Assembly (NCBI GenBank): GCA_034687125.1
Contig: JAQGBZ010000195.1
Location: 1-64,000 of the forward strand
Reading direction: 5' to 3'
Length of the DNA stretch: 64,000 nucleotides
From: Neelides folsomi
Taxonomy: Eukaryota; Arthropoda; Collembola; Neelipleona; Neelidae
Shown: positions 50,372 to 64,000 of the stretch, one piece after another
Layout: the number at the start of each line of letters is the position of its first letter
How positions within the stretch are numbered: position 1 is the stretch's first letter
Program-made: the position numbers and the translations under genes
The notes under the pieces: model-generated
The model's database searches: none
What the model was told of the DNA's origin: nothing
Seen by the model: only the letters and a program-made list of their open reading frames with translations

Positions 50372-53300
50372 CTCTATATCTCCCATGTACTGAATTAGCG
50401 TGGTTGTAAGGACGTTTATCCATTTTTCTAATCTTTAGCCTTGTTTGGGGCATCGATAGGCCATCAATTTAAATATTATTGGCAAATTGGCAGATAGGTG
50501 AATCTGAATTTATTTATTCAAGGGTAAGTTTGAATCTCGGTCGCAGGAGAGTACTAACGGAGGAATGGCGAAGGGCAAGGAGGAGGGGGATGAGGATCTG
50601 CGAGAGAGAGACGACCGGATTGCTCTTTATTATCCTCTCTCTTACTCATCTCTTATTCACATGCATACCTTCGAGACGTAACATTATCTCATTTGACTGC
50701 CAACGCAGAGTTTAGGTAAAGGTCTTCGTGATTTCATCTTTTTTAGTTTGGCTCCACTAACTGTATCTACAATATTTAGTCATAATGAATGGGGAGACAG
50801 ATGGAGAACGAGGCTTGAAGCAAATGAGCAAATAGCACACTCATGGTTGAAGAGACAGGTGAGGGCCTTCCCATTATTTTGCCATTTTCCCATGGATCCA
50901 CTACTTCCGGTCAACCATGTGGTTCCTACAAACTTTACTCTATACGAGCGAATCTAAAAGGAATAAAAATGAAAGTTTATTAATAACAAGGAGGCCAAGA
51001 GGATCGTAAAAGTGGAAAACTCTCTTATTAATTCTTTTTTGTTTGTGTAGGAAGAGGAATTGGGTCAATTGTAAAGGGGTGGTTAATTAACCATATCAAT
51101 TAAAGACTTGAGAAAATGCTGTGAAGAGTCTTCCATTAAATAGAGACTTAAAGGGGGGAATCACGAAGAGGAACAAGTGTTGGAAATATTTGTCTCATCT
51201 GAGAGGATTTAAGGAGCAGAGAGTTTGATGCGGATGTTGGGTGGATTTATGGTAGCGACAGAAGGGCAATGAAGCCGGCAAGAACAATGAGGTCAGTGTT
51301 TGGCGGGCAAAGGAAACGGAGGAGTTTTTCTCGAGAAACGACGATCTCAAATTGGAGTAAAACTGAGGTTCATATACCTAACAAAACTTTGAAGAACAGA
51401 AGCTTCAATGAGAAGAAAAGCGTATTACTTATTGTTGTATTTAAGTACTTAAGGTAGTATATAGACGTTGTGAAGACACAGGGTGAATTTGAACCCAGTA
51501 TGTGTCTCATATTTATAATAAGGAAAAAGGGCGGTCGGGGCAACCTTCAGGATCGGAGGCAAAAAGTGTGGCCGGAAATCGACCGGGTCGGAGCGAGAGA
51601 GAAAGGGAAGAACCAAAGTCTTCGACAAACAATGTGAAGGACTTCGTTTTCCCACCAACTCCCCATTCATTTCCATTCATTCATGAGGACGAGTTTGGTG
51701 AGGTTGGAAGACCTGAGAGACAGAAGGGACTTCTGGACCCGGCGAATCATTAACATATTATATTGCTTGGATGTAATGGACGGCCTGGACGTCCTTTATC
51801 TTCCAAAGACCCTTCTGGTAATGGATGGCCGGGAGATAAAGGAAAAGAAGCACTTGGCCCGGTTCTGCTTTTTTGACCATCTTCCTCGGCGGTTCTCACA
51901 TTCTCCCATCCACGAGACTCCGATACAATAACGGGGACCTGAGGTGAATGTGGAATGAGGATCTTACACAGATCCTCGTGGGTATATTTATTGGAGATTT
52001 TCTTTTACTACCCTCGCCCTCCTCGGATTAGGTTGGAGATGTAATTAGTTATGTGACTGATGACAGGCTTGGAATTTTTGGAACCTCCGCGTTTCACATC
52101 CGATTCATCACTCTGATACATAGGAATAATAAATTATAAAATCTTATTAATTCTTATTCTTAAGTTGGATTTTCAAGTTTTCTCTCTTTGCTAAATAGAC
52201 AGTGGATGAAAATTGAAAAGTTCCCAACAGCGAGTTCGCAATCCTTCATAATAAAGACAGACAATGAGCATTCTCTTTTTTCCATTCATGCCAGAATACT
52301 GAATGAATTAAAGGGCTTATAAATGGAAGCCGCTAATTGCCTTTAATCCTTTCGTTCACCTACATATTTCTTAATGAATTGGAAAAGGGGAGAATGGAAC
52401 TAGGGGACAAATTGGGAAATGTGTGATTGTAGTTAATTAGTAGTTCAACCACGACTCCGCCTGTCAGCCCTTTTTAAAGGGCCAGAGTTAAAGCCCGGTT
52501 GAGCCAGGATTAGGAAATGTGGGAAGAGGGAGAGATCCGATTGAGAACATCTGTCACCTTTATTCCTCCGGTGCACTTATTATTCTTTGGGAATGGTGCA
52601 ATCGTTGGTTTTTCACCTGAGCAGCGTCGTAATAGGAAAGGGATTGTCAAGTCTCCCCACACCTAATTTATATTATTGGAACATGTGGAGCTCCTGAAAG
52701 GAGAACAAAGCAAGAGGCCTTTAATGTATTATTATTCATGCAGAAATTAATGCCTTCCGAAGTTCCCTCTGGAGAACTTCAGGAGCTTTCGGAGCTCAAT
52801 GAGGGAATTGAGCGAGTGATATCATCACATTTTACTCTTTCTTTTCCTGGCCATTTAAATGGCAGCTGTGGAACATTTGAGCCAACAGGACCTGCTTATC
52901 ATTTACCGGGCTCTTTTCTTCCCGGGCAAGGGGACTTGGTTGTTGTTAGATCTACGTTCATGTGTTTGGATTCGTTTTCAGGTTTTGTAGATGAGGTGAT
53001 TATGGATCTCGTAACAGAGCAGCATAATCAACACATACTGGAACGAATGGAGTTACATAAATACATAAGGTTGGAGTACATTTGTTGGTATTAAATTGGA
53101 ACAGGATATTATTGGAGGTAGATAAGGTCCAAATTGTTATTATTCCTCTTCCCCTTCTCGTGCGAACGTAATCGAAGATCTTGTTAATTTACCGGAAAGG
53201 GATTTTCTACTTCCTTCCTCGCTCATCCGAATTTACCTAACGGCCGGAATGAATTGGAGAGAATGGGAAAAGACAATTGGAAAATTGGAAGTCCAATGCT

Positions 53301-56300
53301 TTTCCACAAATTAAAATTACAAGCTGCATCAACGTGAGGGATAATTCCAAGTCATGTCATGGTGTGTGTACGAATGAAGGGATATGAAAGGAGTTGAAGT
53401 GTAGAGCGGACAGATGTAGAAATTAAGAAGGTCGAAATTTCTAGACGCGTGAAAAGTGGTGAGGATATGGAATTAGTTGTCATTATTATTATATTAAGAA
53501 CCAACTTCCAACACGAAACGGCACGAGAGCTCGCCATACATCCATTACTAGTCATTACTTACAAGGAGTTGAGGAAAAGAGCTAAAAAGAGTCATGGGGT
53601 TATATTTATTAAAATGGGCTGTGTGTGTGATCTCAAGGGTAAGGGATGGGAAATGGTTGAAATGTGTTTAAATGTTAATGAGCTTGCTTAAATGTCCGCC
53701 ATATTTGCTGGCCTCAGACTTGAACAATACTGATGAGAGATTCAAAAGAAGGAAATCACGATTCCTCCCTTTTGGTCTCTCATGAGAATTGGAAATGAAG
53801 ATTATGAACTATGGCTTTGTGGAGAACAAGTTCTTATAATAACATTACATTGTAAAATGAGTAAAACGGACTTTATCTCTTGTTTAACCAAATTGTGATG
53901 AAAACAAAATCTGCGTATTAATGGCTTATGATCTTAAAATTTACATTTTTTTTATTAAACTCCTCTTCCCATGATCATTTTATTAACATTAATCCACCGT
54001 AGTAGAAAGAACCTTGATATTTGGAACATATTGTGGTTTCTTCAATTTTTGCAATATTTAATATATCAAAAATGTTCAATTTCTGCACGCTATATGAATC
54101 TTTCTAGACCAGGTTATCAAATAATAATAAAAAAATTCACGAGTATAGAGAGTTATAAGAAGTAAATTGGAGTACAAGTCTCTTTGTTAACAATTTATGT
54201 GTGAACAGATTTTGAACCTTGCGAAAATCATTCTCTTTATAAAATCTTATAAGAGTTTATTATAGGAGATATAAATAAAGTTACATATAGACGAAACACC
54301 CAAAGACTCTTACCATTATTTATTTATTTTACATCCTATGTATCCACTTACCTTGTGAAAGAAACTGTAGAGTAAGTAACGAATATAATTTATACTACAA
54401 TACTTTACCATATATGCAAGTTGGAATAAATTGGGTTCCAAGTTTTTACGATTTAAAGTTTAAAGCAATTCTGTGGTTCGTTTTTTACTGTCGAAATTAC
54501 CAAATAGTTATGCAATTTTGATAAATATAGCAAAAATCTCTTTTGCTCTCTTTTTGCATTGAAATATTTCACGGATTTCAAACTGGACCTTTCGTGTCCT
54601 TTAATGCCAACAATACATAAATACATAATACAGTTGTAATAAATACATAATATAAAATAAGTTTAGTAGAATTAATTTATAAATTAAATATTATGATGAA
54701 TGATAGTTAATATCACTATTATGTAATGACCATTACCTATAAAAATATAATTATCTTTTAAATATTAATACATAGTTTAATGGTAAATGACGTTATGAGT
54801 TAGCTTTGCATAAGCTGCCATTTTAAATTATGTAATTATCACGAAGCTAACTAGATCAGCTGTCGAGTTTTCATGTAATATTTAGTGAGTCTCAAAGTGA
54901 GTTTGTAAGCTCTATAAAAGGATTTGCTGGTGTGATGTAAAATGAAATTGACATATTTAGATTCGCTGGCGCCGAGAGTCTCCATATTAAGATTTGTTCT
55001 TCCACGCCGGGGTTTGATGGGAAAACATTTGATCAGCCCATTTTGATTAAAATTAATAAATATCCTTCCCAATATTATTCAGAACATGCAAATGACTTCA
55101 TGTGTCTATCTAATCAAGTGATGAAGTGGATTTTTTAGTAGAATTTCCCAAGATTTTTGTTGTATAGCATTACATAGTTAATCATGTCAGATTACTCAAA
55201 AATATTCCTCTTTTACAAAATATGCAAAATAGGTATTCTTTCTTTGCTATTATCTCATGCAAATACTGATTTGGATAAATGTAAGGATAATTAAGAATTA
55301 TTAATAAATCGTAAAATAGTTAATTATTTAATTCGGATCAATCGGAGTATGATTTTATATCAAAATATAACGAATCAAATGTTAATTAAATTATGTATGT
55401 TATGTTAATGTAATTTGTTCAAATGACATCATGGTACAAAAACTTTGGAATTAAACACTTGAAAAAGTTAAAAAAAATTTATGATCAAAGCACTTATGTA
55501 TGAGAGGAAAATCGTAAATACTGATACAATTTCAATAACTCTTGACATGGCCGACATGAGAGAACCAGGTATTTACGTAGCTACATTTTTATATAAGTTC
55601 TTACATATAAAGTTTATTAATCTTTTTTTACAATTACAAATGAAATGAATTACGTATTTGCCCCTATATCCGAGTATCGTGAATTTGAAGATTATTTGCG
55701 AGCTTAACATTTTACAATTTGGCTGACGAAAGCATAGATTCTCGTCGACCCATGGCAAAATTAAGGTGTGGTTTTGTTCAATTCATATGTAACCAATTTT
55801 AGCATGAGAAGGTCAAGTATTATTTAGGATTAAACGCTTCGCAGATTAACATTTCGAGATAGGAATGGATTGAGCCGAGTCAGGAAATTTGAGTCGATGT
55901 TTCTCCAATCCTCCGTGCTTTCACCCCGTCCTTAGAATCAACAACTTCCACATCGGCGTTTACCCTCTTGGACATTTAAACTCTTGTAACTTAACCTCTG
56001 TGAGGACATGTGCATTGTTCTTGTCAAATTGAAATCCAACAAGATTAATTTTTATTTTATTTGCTATTAAATTTGACGGCGATTATCCTCGTACTTGGCA
56101 CATACTTCACAAGCGGAAATTTTTTTGCCAATTTTCCCTTCAGCTATTAATGACTTTAAAAGCCTTGAGAGTCATTTCGCATTTGTATTGCAGTCAATGC
56201 GGAGTCTTCCACTTGCACTTTAACTCATCGAGTCTTAAGAATGTAGAAGAATATTTATATTGGGATTGTATACGTGCAGTAAAATTAACTTGAATTTATG

Positions 56301-59300
56301 ATGCATGATTTTTGAGATTGTTAGGATTCTATTTGAGCAATTATCTCTCTTACAATTTATTTCCTGTATGACATTGCAAATGACAAAGACGGCACTGAAG
56401 AACGCAAAAGAATTACCCAAGTCTGAACCACCCGATTAAATCCAATTAAATCACGATTATCCAACAACAATTTGGTTTATCAAACGACCGCTTTAATAAT
56501 CCAACTTTTAAATCATAAATGTGGTTCTTTCCAAGGAAGACCTTCTTGGACATTTTTTCATAAGTGTTACAAAGTTGTCGAAGCAGTAAAACAAGAATTT
56601 GAGAACAAAGTTGACCATTATCTACACGTATTTCATTTCGGATTAATTTTAAGCGGACAACATTTTCAATTTACGCACAAACCATCTGGCTTCACCTTCA
56701 GAGATCTTCGGATGAAACATGATAAAATAATAAGTGAGGCGAGTAATCTGACCAACTAGTAATATAAAAGTAAGAATGTAAAATTGCCAATTAGGCTCAT
56801 TGGAGTGAAAAAGGGAACTTGTCGTGGAGCCGGGTTTCTTTGTTCCTTCCAAATCTTATGTATAAGTTGACAAGTTTTTCTTTCAAGATTGGAAATTCGG
56901 GACAGAGGCATGAGGACATGCGTTTGTACATTACGACGTGATTTTTTGTCACTCCAAACTAATGTTTTCTTCTTTCTAAGATAATGTCGCTTCGTCTTCT
57001 TCCACTTTTTCCCTATTTGATTCTCCATTCGATTCCCCACATGAACTGAATTTTTGATTAGGCAATGAAATTTTGAGTACTACTTAAAAAATGTTCCATC
57101 TTGAACAAGAATTACAGTACAAGTATTATATGATTGTATTTAATTATCGAAAACTACCCTTGTCATTTTCTTGTACTTACAATTACAATTAGTTTGATGT
57201 TCCATGAACCCTTTGTTTTTGAGTGTTTTGAGAGAAGAATATCCGCAATGATGGGTGTGAAGCGTCAAAGTGAAAGAGTGGTCTTTGAATTAATTAGAAG
57301 AATGTGTAAGGAGGGAGGTAAGGAAGGCGGAACTGTCGTCAAAGTTGGGAATTGTGAAGAGTTACCTCCCTGGTTCTCTTTCTTTTCCCTTCACAATCTG
57401 GAATGATTTGAATTGGTAAATTCCTACTTTGCTCTTAGGGCCAATTCATCTTTATTCGTTTAATTCCTTTATGCAGATGAGTTTAATTAAAATGAGATAA
57501 AGATTGGGAATGAGACGAGGGAGGATCGTCCTCGTAAATTCCCAAATGATAAGATTTACCTATATACCAATTTTTGGTATAAAAGATATACCGAAGAGAG
57601 GTGGAAAAAAGCGAGATGCGTAAACATCTATTTAGTTATATGTTTTGGATCTGTGTGAGTTGCTCGAGCAGGGATGGTCCAACTCGAAATTTAAGTCATT
57701 TGGCCGAGAGAAACAATTATTTAGGTGGAGTAACAAGGAGAGATGAGGAGATGGCGACTCGACTCCGAACGACTCTCAAACTCCAATGCGTGTGTCGATC
57801 CCATCCCCAACAACTGAGGTCTAAATCAATTCAGGTTTCCCTCCGATGAGATCTGATGAGAGAGAACTCGAGGATTTGTGAGAGAAATTCTTAAGCCCTA
57901 TACCAAATAAGCTTAAGAAAAGTTAAGTTGACGAACCGCTGTTATGGCTTTATTTATTTATGCCCCCCTTTCACTATAATTGCGTGATAAGGAGTCATTT
58001 ATTAAGACCCTGGTGGAATTTTGGAAGGATGATCAAATAAACTTTGATGTTAAACCCTGATACTCGAATTCCATCTCAGTATGAGGGAGTGCGTAGGGAA
58101 AAATACAATTTACAATAGGAAGAGTTTTTTGACCAATTACTTGTAATAAGATTCCCCATCCCCATTCAATAGATTCTGGCAGAGGAAGTGATCAATTTTA
58201 CGGAATTACATGAGAGCTAATGGGAGAATAATGAGGAGGTTGATTGAATCCGAGCTTCCCTCCACATTTCCGTCCTCCTATTGGGCCCTAAAGGTGAATT
58301 GGCAATATTAATAAAAATTCCTCAAATTCCGGGGGAGGAACACACGCATTGAGGATCCCCTTCGTTCCCACGCTTCACGCACTCGAGCCGCTATTGAAAA
58401 GGGCAGGGCCTTGTGAATGTCGAGCCATTTTATTATGATTCCCCCGACTTGGCCACAAAAACACTCACAGGGGATGAGAAGCTCCCTGGCCGCCTCATAG
58501 TTGTAAATGTTCCCTGTTGAATGATCATAATCCTTCGTGGATCATTCTGTGAGAGCAATTCTGAGGCATAATATTACAAAGATGCAAATTGAGATGCCAA
58601 TGGGATGATGACTCTTCGATTTCCCCCATTTCTCACCGGCCTTTTCTTCGATTGAGAATTTCATTCTTTCTACAAAAGCAGTCTGCCGCTGGTCCTCTCA
58701 TCATGATCATTGCGGATGAAGCCAGACAAGGTTGCTTGACTTATGCTTCACTTATGCTGCAGAGAGACTCATTGAGATGTTTGTGACTTGACGAAACAAT
58801 TTGCTGTGCTCCGCCTAAATGCCTCCTCACAACCTTTATGTCCTTTGTTTACAATCGAGACGGAATTAAGTATTTATTTGGAATGAAGAGAAACTTGGCT
58901 CACAGTCAGAGGGCAAATCACCTTTGCCTTTTCCCTCTTTTATTTTTAAGTTTCATTCAAAGGGGTTCATTTTAAACTTTACCTAAATAACTTTTAAGTT
59001 GTTTTACCAAGAAGGGAAAACTTAAGAAAAATTTAAGGGAGGTTTATTTGTTGAGCAAGTTCATTCAAATGATTGATTTCTTTTTTGACGTCTTACTTTC
59101 AGTCAGGTTGGGCTTAAAAGTTAAACTCCCCTAGATGGATTTGGTCATTTTTGAATGGGTTTGGGAATCTTTTGACAACAAATGCCAAGCTCGGTTTATT
59201 TTGATCGATGGGATTTTTCAAAGTTCGGTCATCGGGGCATCATTTGCGGAAAGATGAATCGAACGAGGTTGACTTGTATTTGATCAAAGTTGCGTTTTCT

Positions 59301-60450
59301 CACGTAAACTTTTTCTGACGATTTAATGAAGACTTGTAGAGGTGATTGATGTTCCTCTTGTACAAATTTATATATATTGACATTAATTAGGAATTAAAGC
59401 ATGAGAACTGAATGGGCAGAAGGAAGATTTTACAACAGCAGGTCTTGTCGTGCTGGGTCAGAATCACCTCTCGTTCAGATATGGAGCTACGTTGTGGAAT
59501 CGAGGGATGGTCAGGCGGAATTGACTGATTTATAAAGGAGAGAGGAAGAAGTGGCTTAATTGGTGGAAAAAAGTTGTTCATTATTTAGATCGAGTTTGGT
59601 AATTCCTGGATAGATTTTGGTGTGATAGGATCCATTATGAAGTAAACAATGTCGCTGAGCAGATGAGCCCTCAATGGCTTGCTGTTGACTCCAATGAAGC
59701 TCATGAACAATGAACCTGCGGAATAATGGCCTTCTTTGAGCAGGGTGAGAAGAGGATGTTTGACAGAGGAATGTCTGCTCGGCCGGCGGATGGTCAAAAG
59801 AAGATGAGAATTGAGAGCAAGGAGGGATATACTTCTATCACTTGCTCTAAAAGGCAGCTCTGACAGTATAAGGCTGTTGTTAAGACGCTTCTTACTTAAG
59901 ACTCTTAGTTAGATGAATGTTAGAATCAAAGGAGTCTAAGCAGAGGGAATAAAAAGAGAAAGATAAAAAGGTGGAATTCCGAGGGTTAATATTATTACTT
60001 ACTCACGGGAGTCGTCGGCATAATTATACAAATACCCTCAGTACCTTGGGCCTTCCATCATATTGTATGTAAAGTATAGGAATCCTCAGTCTCTGCTGAG
60101 ATACGGACAAGGAGGCGCGGGAGCTCTCATCTCTTTCACTCCCTATGGGAGGCATTGGGAAGTTGATGATTCGGGAGGAATTTCCTCAATGAATATCTCT
60201 CCTTCCCGAATGAATGAGTTGGGTGTGAGAAGGGTATTTTTGGAGGAACATTTGAGCCCCATGGGCCAAGTGGAACCTCCCTCACGACCAAATAAGAAAA
60301 GGGACAAAGCTGAGAGCTTCTTCCCTCACCAGTCAAATTATTGAGGACAGGCAGTGGGTCGGAAATCGAAATGCCTTTACAAACACTCCTTTTAAGCCAA
60401 CTTTATTCCGAAATCCAAACCTAGGTTAATAAGAACTCAATTTCCTCAAA
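50372..60450. other. About 10 kb without a recognisable gene
   Basis: Alternating AT-rich stretches and purine-rich patches (GGAG/GAGA). Many short ORFs exist on both strands (for example 51683-51931 plus and 52738-53094 plus) with mixed, low-complexity translations and no family motif. Some lie between splice-like signals, but no set of phase-compatible exons gave a recognisable protein. The region could be a long intron of the putative plus-strand gene starting near 47.8 kb. Confidence 0.5.
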
Positions 60451-60478
60451 CTCGAGGAATATTTGAACATTCCTCGAG
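60451..60478. repeat. Inverted repeat with perfect 10-bp arms
   Basis: CTCGAGGAAT (60451-60460) and ATTCCTCGAG (60469-60478) are separated by eight bases. Terminator, regulatory or structural meaning is not known. Confidence 0.85.
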
Positions 60479-63400
60479 CTCATCCTCCGGATCAAGAGAT
60501 TCATGTATTTACATACTCAAGCCATTTCTTTACTTTCTTTTATGAGCTATATTAAGTATATACCTCATACAGATATTTATCTATGGTATGTACCGTATCC
60601 TTCTATGTAGGTATTTATGTATTTAAATTGTACATTAAACTCCATACATACCTCTGGTTTCATGAGCCAGAAATTCCAGATAATTATGAACTTGCGCTTC
60701 TGGAAACCCTTTTCATACTTACACGCGTCATACACTTACACGCCATACACGCATATTTTAGAATACTTACCTTTATGGTTAGTTATAATGCACTTACCTT
60801 AATACACACTTATCCTTATCCAATGCGTAGATGTAATAGAACTTGGCCCTACCATTAAATATGGTTCAGGTTTTTCAAGCCCAATATTTTACAGCTCCTG
60901 GCCCTCTCTTTAATGTGGAAGCGGTAAGGAAGAATAAATTGCCTTTGCTCGCCCTTCACTTGGCGAAAATTCTCACACCATTCAGGATTCCAAGATGGAT
61001 TTCTCAACTAACCTTACTTGACTGGTCTGGAGACAGTTTTCCAATGAAAGTATGTAGAATAAGTAGATGCGAAATCTCACATACAGAGGAGCTGAGGAGC
61101 TGATGAATGAGCAGAGACAAGGAACTTGTATTAATTGTAACTGCTCCCTATAAATGTCCAATAACTCGTGAGTAATGAAGGAAAAGATCTTTGCTCTTGT
61201 TTCCACTCAGGTAGTACATTCTTGCCCGACATTTATGCTCTTATTTAGCCATGATTTTGAGAAATGATAACTTCGGCGGTAAACAATTATTGTACAACTG
61301 ATGATCTTATAAGACGCCCTTACAATAACAAAATGGTTAACGTATAAATACAAAAGTAGCCTACCATTATGTACTTACTGTATATGTAAAAGTATGGAGT
61401 GTATAGGAAATATTTATATTTAAGTTCATCCTTGCAAATAATGTTTAGGTTAATTATCATGTTATATTGTATATCAAACAAAGCAATACAAAGCATTAAT
61501 ACCCAAAGTTCCCACATCTCTCCCTTCGTGTCTCTTTGGCCGTTCATCACCATAATAATAATTTATTATATACAATTCTCCCTTTGTTTGAATTCAGCTT
61601 GGATTGAGAAGTTTATGGAGAGATTTATTAAGGGGACCCGATGTTGGGAAAATGGTTCTCATGGACTTCGGCTCTTTCACGCATAAGAGAAAGGGTTAGT
61701 TCACATCTCATGCCCTCCAAACCCTCACCGTAAATGATCATGAATATGACCGCATGCACACGTATTACCTAATGCGTGGATGGTTAAAAAAGGGTCTCGC
61801 GTGTGAAACTGGTGGAATTCGACCCTTCCCGAAACACCGTGTGAATGAATGAGGAGAGCCGGACAGTGACAAAAATACACGTGATTCATGAGAAAACAAA
61901 CATTGGGTTATTTAATGATGGAGCAGAGGAGTCAAATGTTGGCCCTGTTGGGATGATGGCATGTATTTTATCACCATTCCCACCCTCTCCACCCTCTTCA
62001 ATCTTTCACGGAAATATTTGAATTGGCTGAGCAAACTCACACAATGGGCCAATTACCCTATAAATGTACACTTGATGTTTCGTCTCTCCCTCAGACCTGT
62101 AATTATAAGTAGGTGCGTACAAGGGATTAATGGCTTATTTTTCTTTCTCCTTCTAACCAGGTGAAAGTAATGCGTGGGAACCTAAAATTCCATTATTTGA
62201 AGATGGGCCCTTAAGATTAAATACAATAACAAACCCTTTATTGCGTATTTTGTATCTCATGAGAGTTTGAGTTGGTTTTTATTAAACTGCCATTAGTTAA
62301 TTTAGTTGGAAAATAAGATTAGAAATGGAGATTTAGGAGCTGATTAAAAGTTGAGGAAAATGGCCATTTTATGCCAATAGTTAGATTTTGCGGTAAAGTC
62401 AATTGAAAGTGGAAGATTAGTTTGTATGGTTTATTAATGTACTTTATAAGACTTATGATCCTTTGTGGTGTTGACCGAACGGAGGAATGTGCGAACGGCC
62501 CAAGTTCACAGAAAGTAAATACACTTTGGTCTCTGTTTTAAGAAAGGGGCTGTGTACTTAAAATATGGTTTGAATGGAGCCAAAGATATTTCCCCGTGAC
62601 GGCGTTTGGGATCACATAAGATAATGTGTGTAAGCTTGTTTGGCAATTCAGCAAACGTCGGCGTGTTTAAAGTTTATCTAAAACTCTTGGGCATTCATTT
62701 CCATGCTCTGGCACCTGGTTGACAGACACATAATTACTCTCTCCCATTCATCTACATATTTTTGAGGAACGGCTTTGACCTCCCCATGTTAATTCTATCG
62801 TAATAATTAATTAGTATCATAATCAGAGTTAGGTAAAAGTTTGATAGCGATTGTTCAGTCTCCTCCCAAATGAATAGGGACAAGGGAAATGGAAGAGAAT
62901 GAAGTTCATTCAATATCTCTTATTAAAACATTAAAAACAATGGGGGATTTTTTTGGTTAATTCAACTTAAATTGTTCTTTAATCATTCATTTAACTTGCG
63001 GAAAGCATTTGTAACATGAGCCAAATGATGGTGTTTAAATGTTTTAAATGTTCAAATTTGAAAATGATGGATTAAGTGTTGGGGGTGTTCACTGTGTTCA
63101 ATTACGCTGATGCTTGCATGGTTATTTACAAAATCGTTTAGAAGTTTAGATAGAATATCAATGATTGAGTGATATCTCTTTCAATGTGTGGAGTCGACCT
63201 CCTGGAAGTTTCAACTCCGACTTGCTCGGAGAGCTTCTGGAGTGAAAGTGATTTTTTATCAAACTTGCTCAATTAAATCAAGCTGCTGCCTTTTCCTTTC
63301 AATATAAATATCTAATACATTATCAATTCTATTACATAATGTATTCTGATATTAGACGTATATTTAAAAAATTCATACATGGAAAATATACTTATCTTGT

Positions 63401-64000
63401 AGATCTTTCAATATTTTATAATGTAAACGCTGAAGTTCGTGTCCTCCCAATATAAAGAAATAGGGATGCAACAGGTGTGTAATGGCCCTTCATTTCGCAC
63501 AAATGCAGTTTTTTAAGGGAATGGTTCGCGGCGGAGTGTTGCTGGTGGCACGAGTAGCGTGGTTCATTTTTAAGACCTCTTCGTTTCTTTTCTAAAAACA
63601 GATGATCCCGTGAGGAACCTTCAGGAGAGAAAGTGACTAATGAACTTTGCCGACCCTCTTTGCCCTCCCTAACCATCTGCCGTCGTTGAGGTCCTCGATT
63701 GGCTTCTTAAAGACCTCGACGAACCGGACTTGAATTCTACATATTTATTTATCTCTTCCTCTTAGCATCTTTTTCCCCTAAGCGATCGCGTACTTTGAAT
63801 AAAATGTTTAGCAAGTGTCTAATTTGAGTTCTTTGTCCATTTGTCCCTTATCTCTCACCTTCGCCACCAAAAATCTTCTTTTTATAACTCTCCAACTTTG
63901 TCTCGTCGCTCCCTTTGACCATTTTATTTGACTTTGCATGCCGATATCTCTTTTATTGGAAGTGGGACTCTTAAACGTTAATCTGAAGTGGAATTTTTCT
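60479..64000. other. Right end of the window, no recognisable gene
   Basis: A low-complexity TACATA/ACAC-rich patch lies at about 60.5-60.85 kb and an imperfect hairpin at 63201-63240 (core CTCCGA/TCGGAG). Short ORFs have no motifs. Confidence 0.55.

Noticed and set aside
52738-53094. 118-codon plus-strand ORF with an acceptor-like CAG at its start
   Set aside because: Only the first 25 codons look protein-like; no partner exons in phase were found.
60063-60344. 93-codon plus-strand ORF (contains LLRYGQGGAGALISFTPYG)
   Set aside because: Reasonable codon appearance but no family resemblance, no clear start context and an open antisense frame; left uncalled.

Overview
This is AT-rich eukaryotic nuclear DNA with spliced genes and canonical GT-AG introns. 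The gene content (focal adhesion kinase, a five-dsRBD Staufen, a tandem cluster of AA15 lytic polysaccharide monooxygenases, an OCIA-domain protein), a mariner-type MITE, and TATA boxes followed by TCA-type initiators point to an invertebrate, most likely an arthropod. The species cannot be named from the sequence. Spliced models below were built by hand from reading frame, phase, splice sites and family motifs.

Layout. 1-1.2 kb: the 5' part of a decayed non-LTR retrotransposon on the minus strand (frameshifted ORF1 and a hairpin-rich putative leader). 4.2-20.8 kb: focal adhesion kinase on the minus strand, 19 coding exons with FERM, tyrosine kinase, proline-rich and FAT regions; only the extreme N-terminus is uncertain. 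20.8-32.7 kb: long non-coding stretch with a 76-bp mariner-type MITE. 32.9-35.9 kb: Staufen on the plus strand, five coding exons, 765 residues. 37.1-43.4 kb: three tandem minus-strand genes for secreted AA15 LPMOs, each with the histidine-brace residues. 44.2-45.65 kb: OCIAD-like gene, minus strand. 45.7-64 kb: no recognisable gene, but a GC-rich island at 47.8-48.06 kb and a GC-rich candidate exon at 48.61-48.73 kb suggest the start of an unrecognised plus-strand gene with long introns.

The genes are functionally independent. FAK acts in integrin and growth-factor signalling, Staufen in mRNA localisation and decay, and OCIAD in mitochondrial or endosomal membranes. The three LPMOs form a local duplication cluster for oxidative cleavage of chitin or cellulose. 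The most unusual findings are a 5-nt microexon needed to complete the third LPMO, divergent intron layouts among the three LPMO paralogues, and a roughly 400-bp inverted-repeat element with internal tandem repeats filling most of an LPMO intron.
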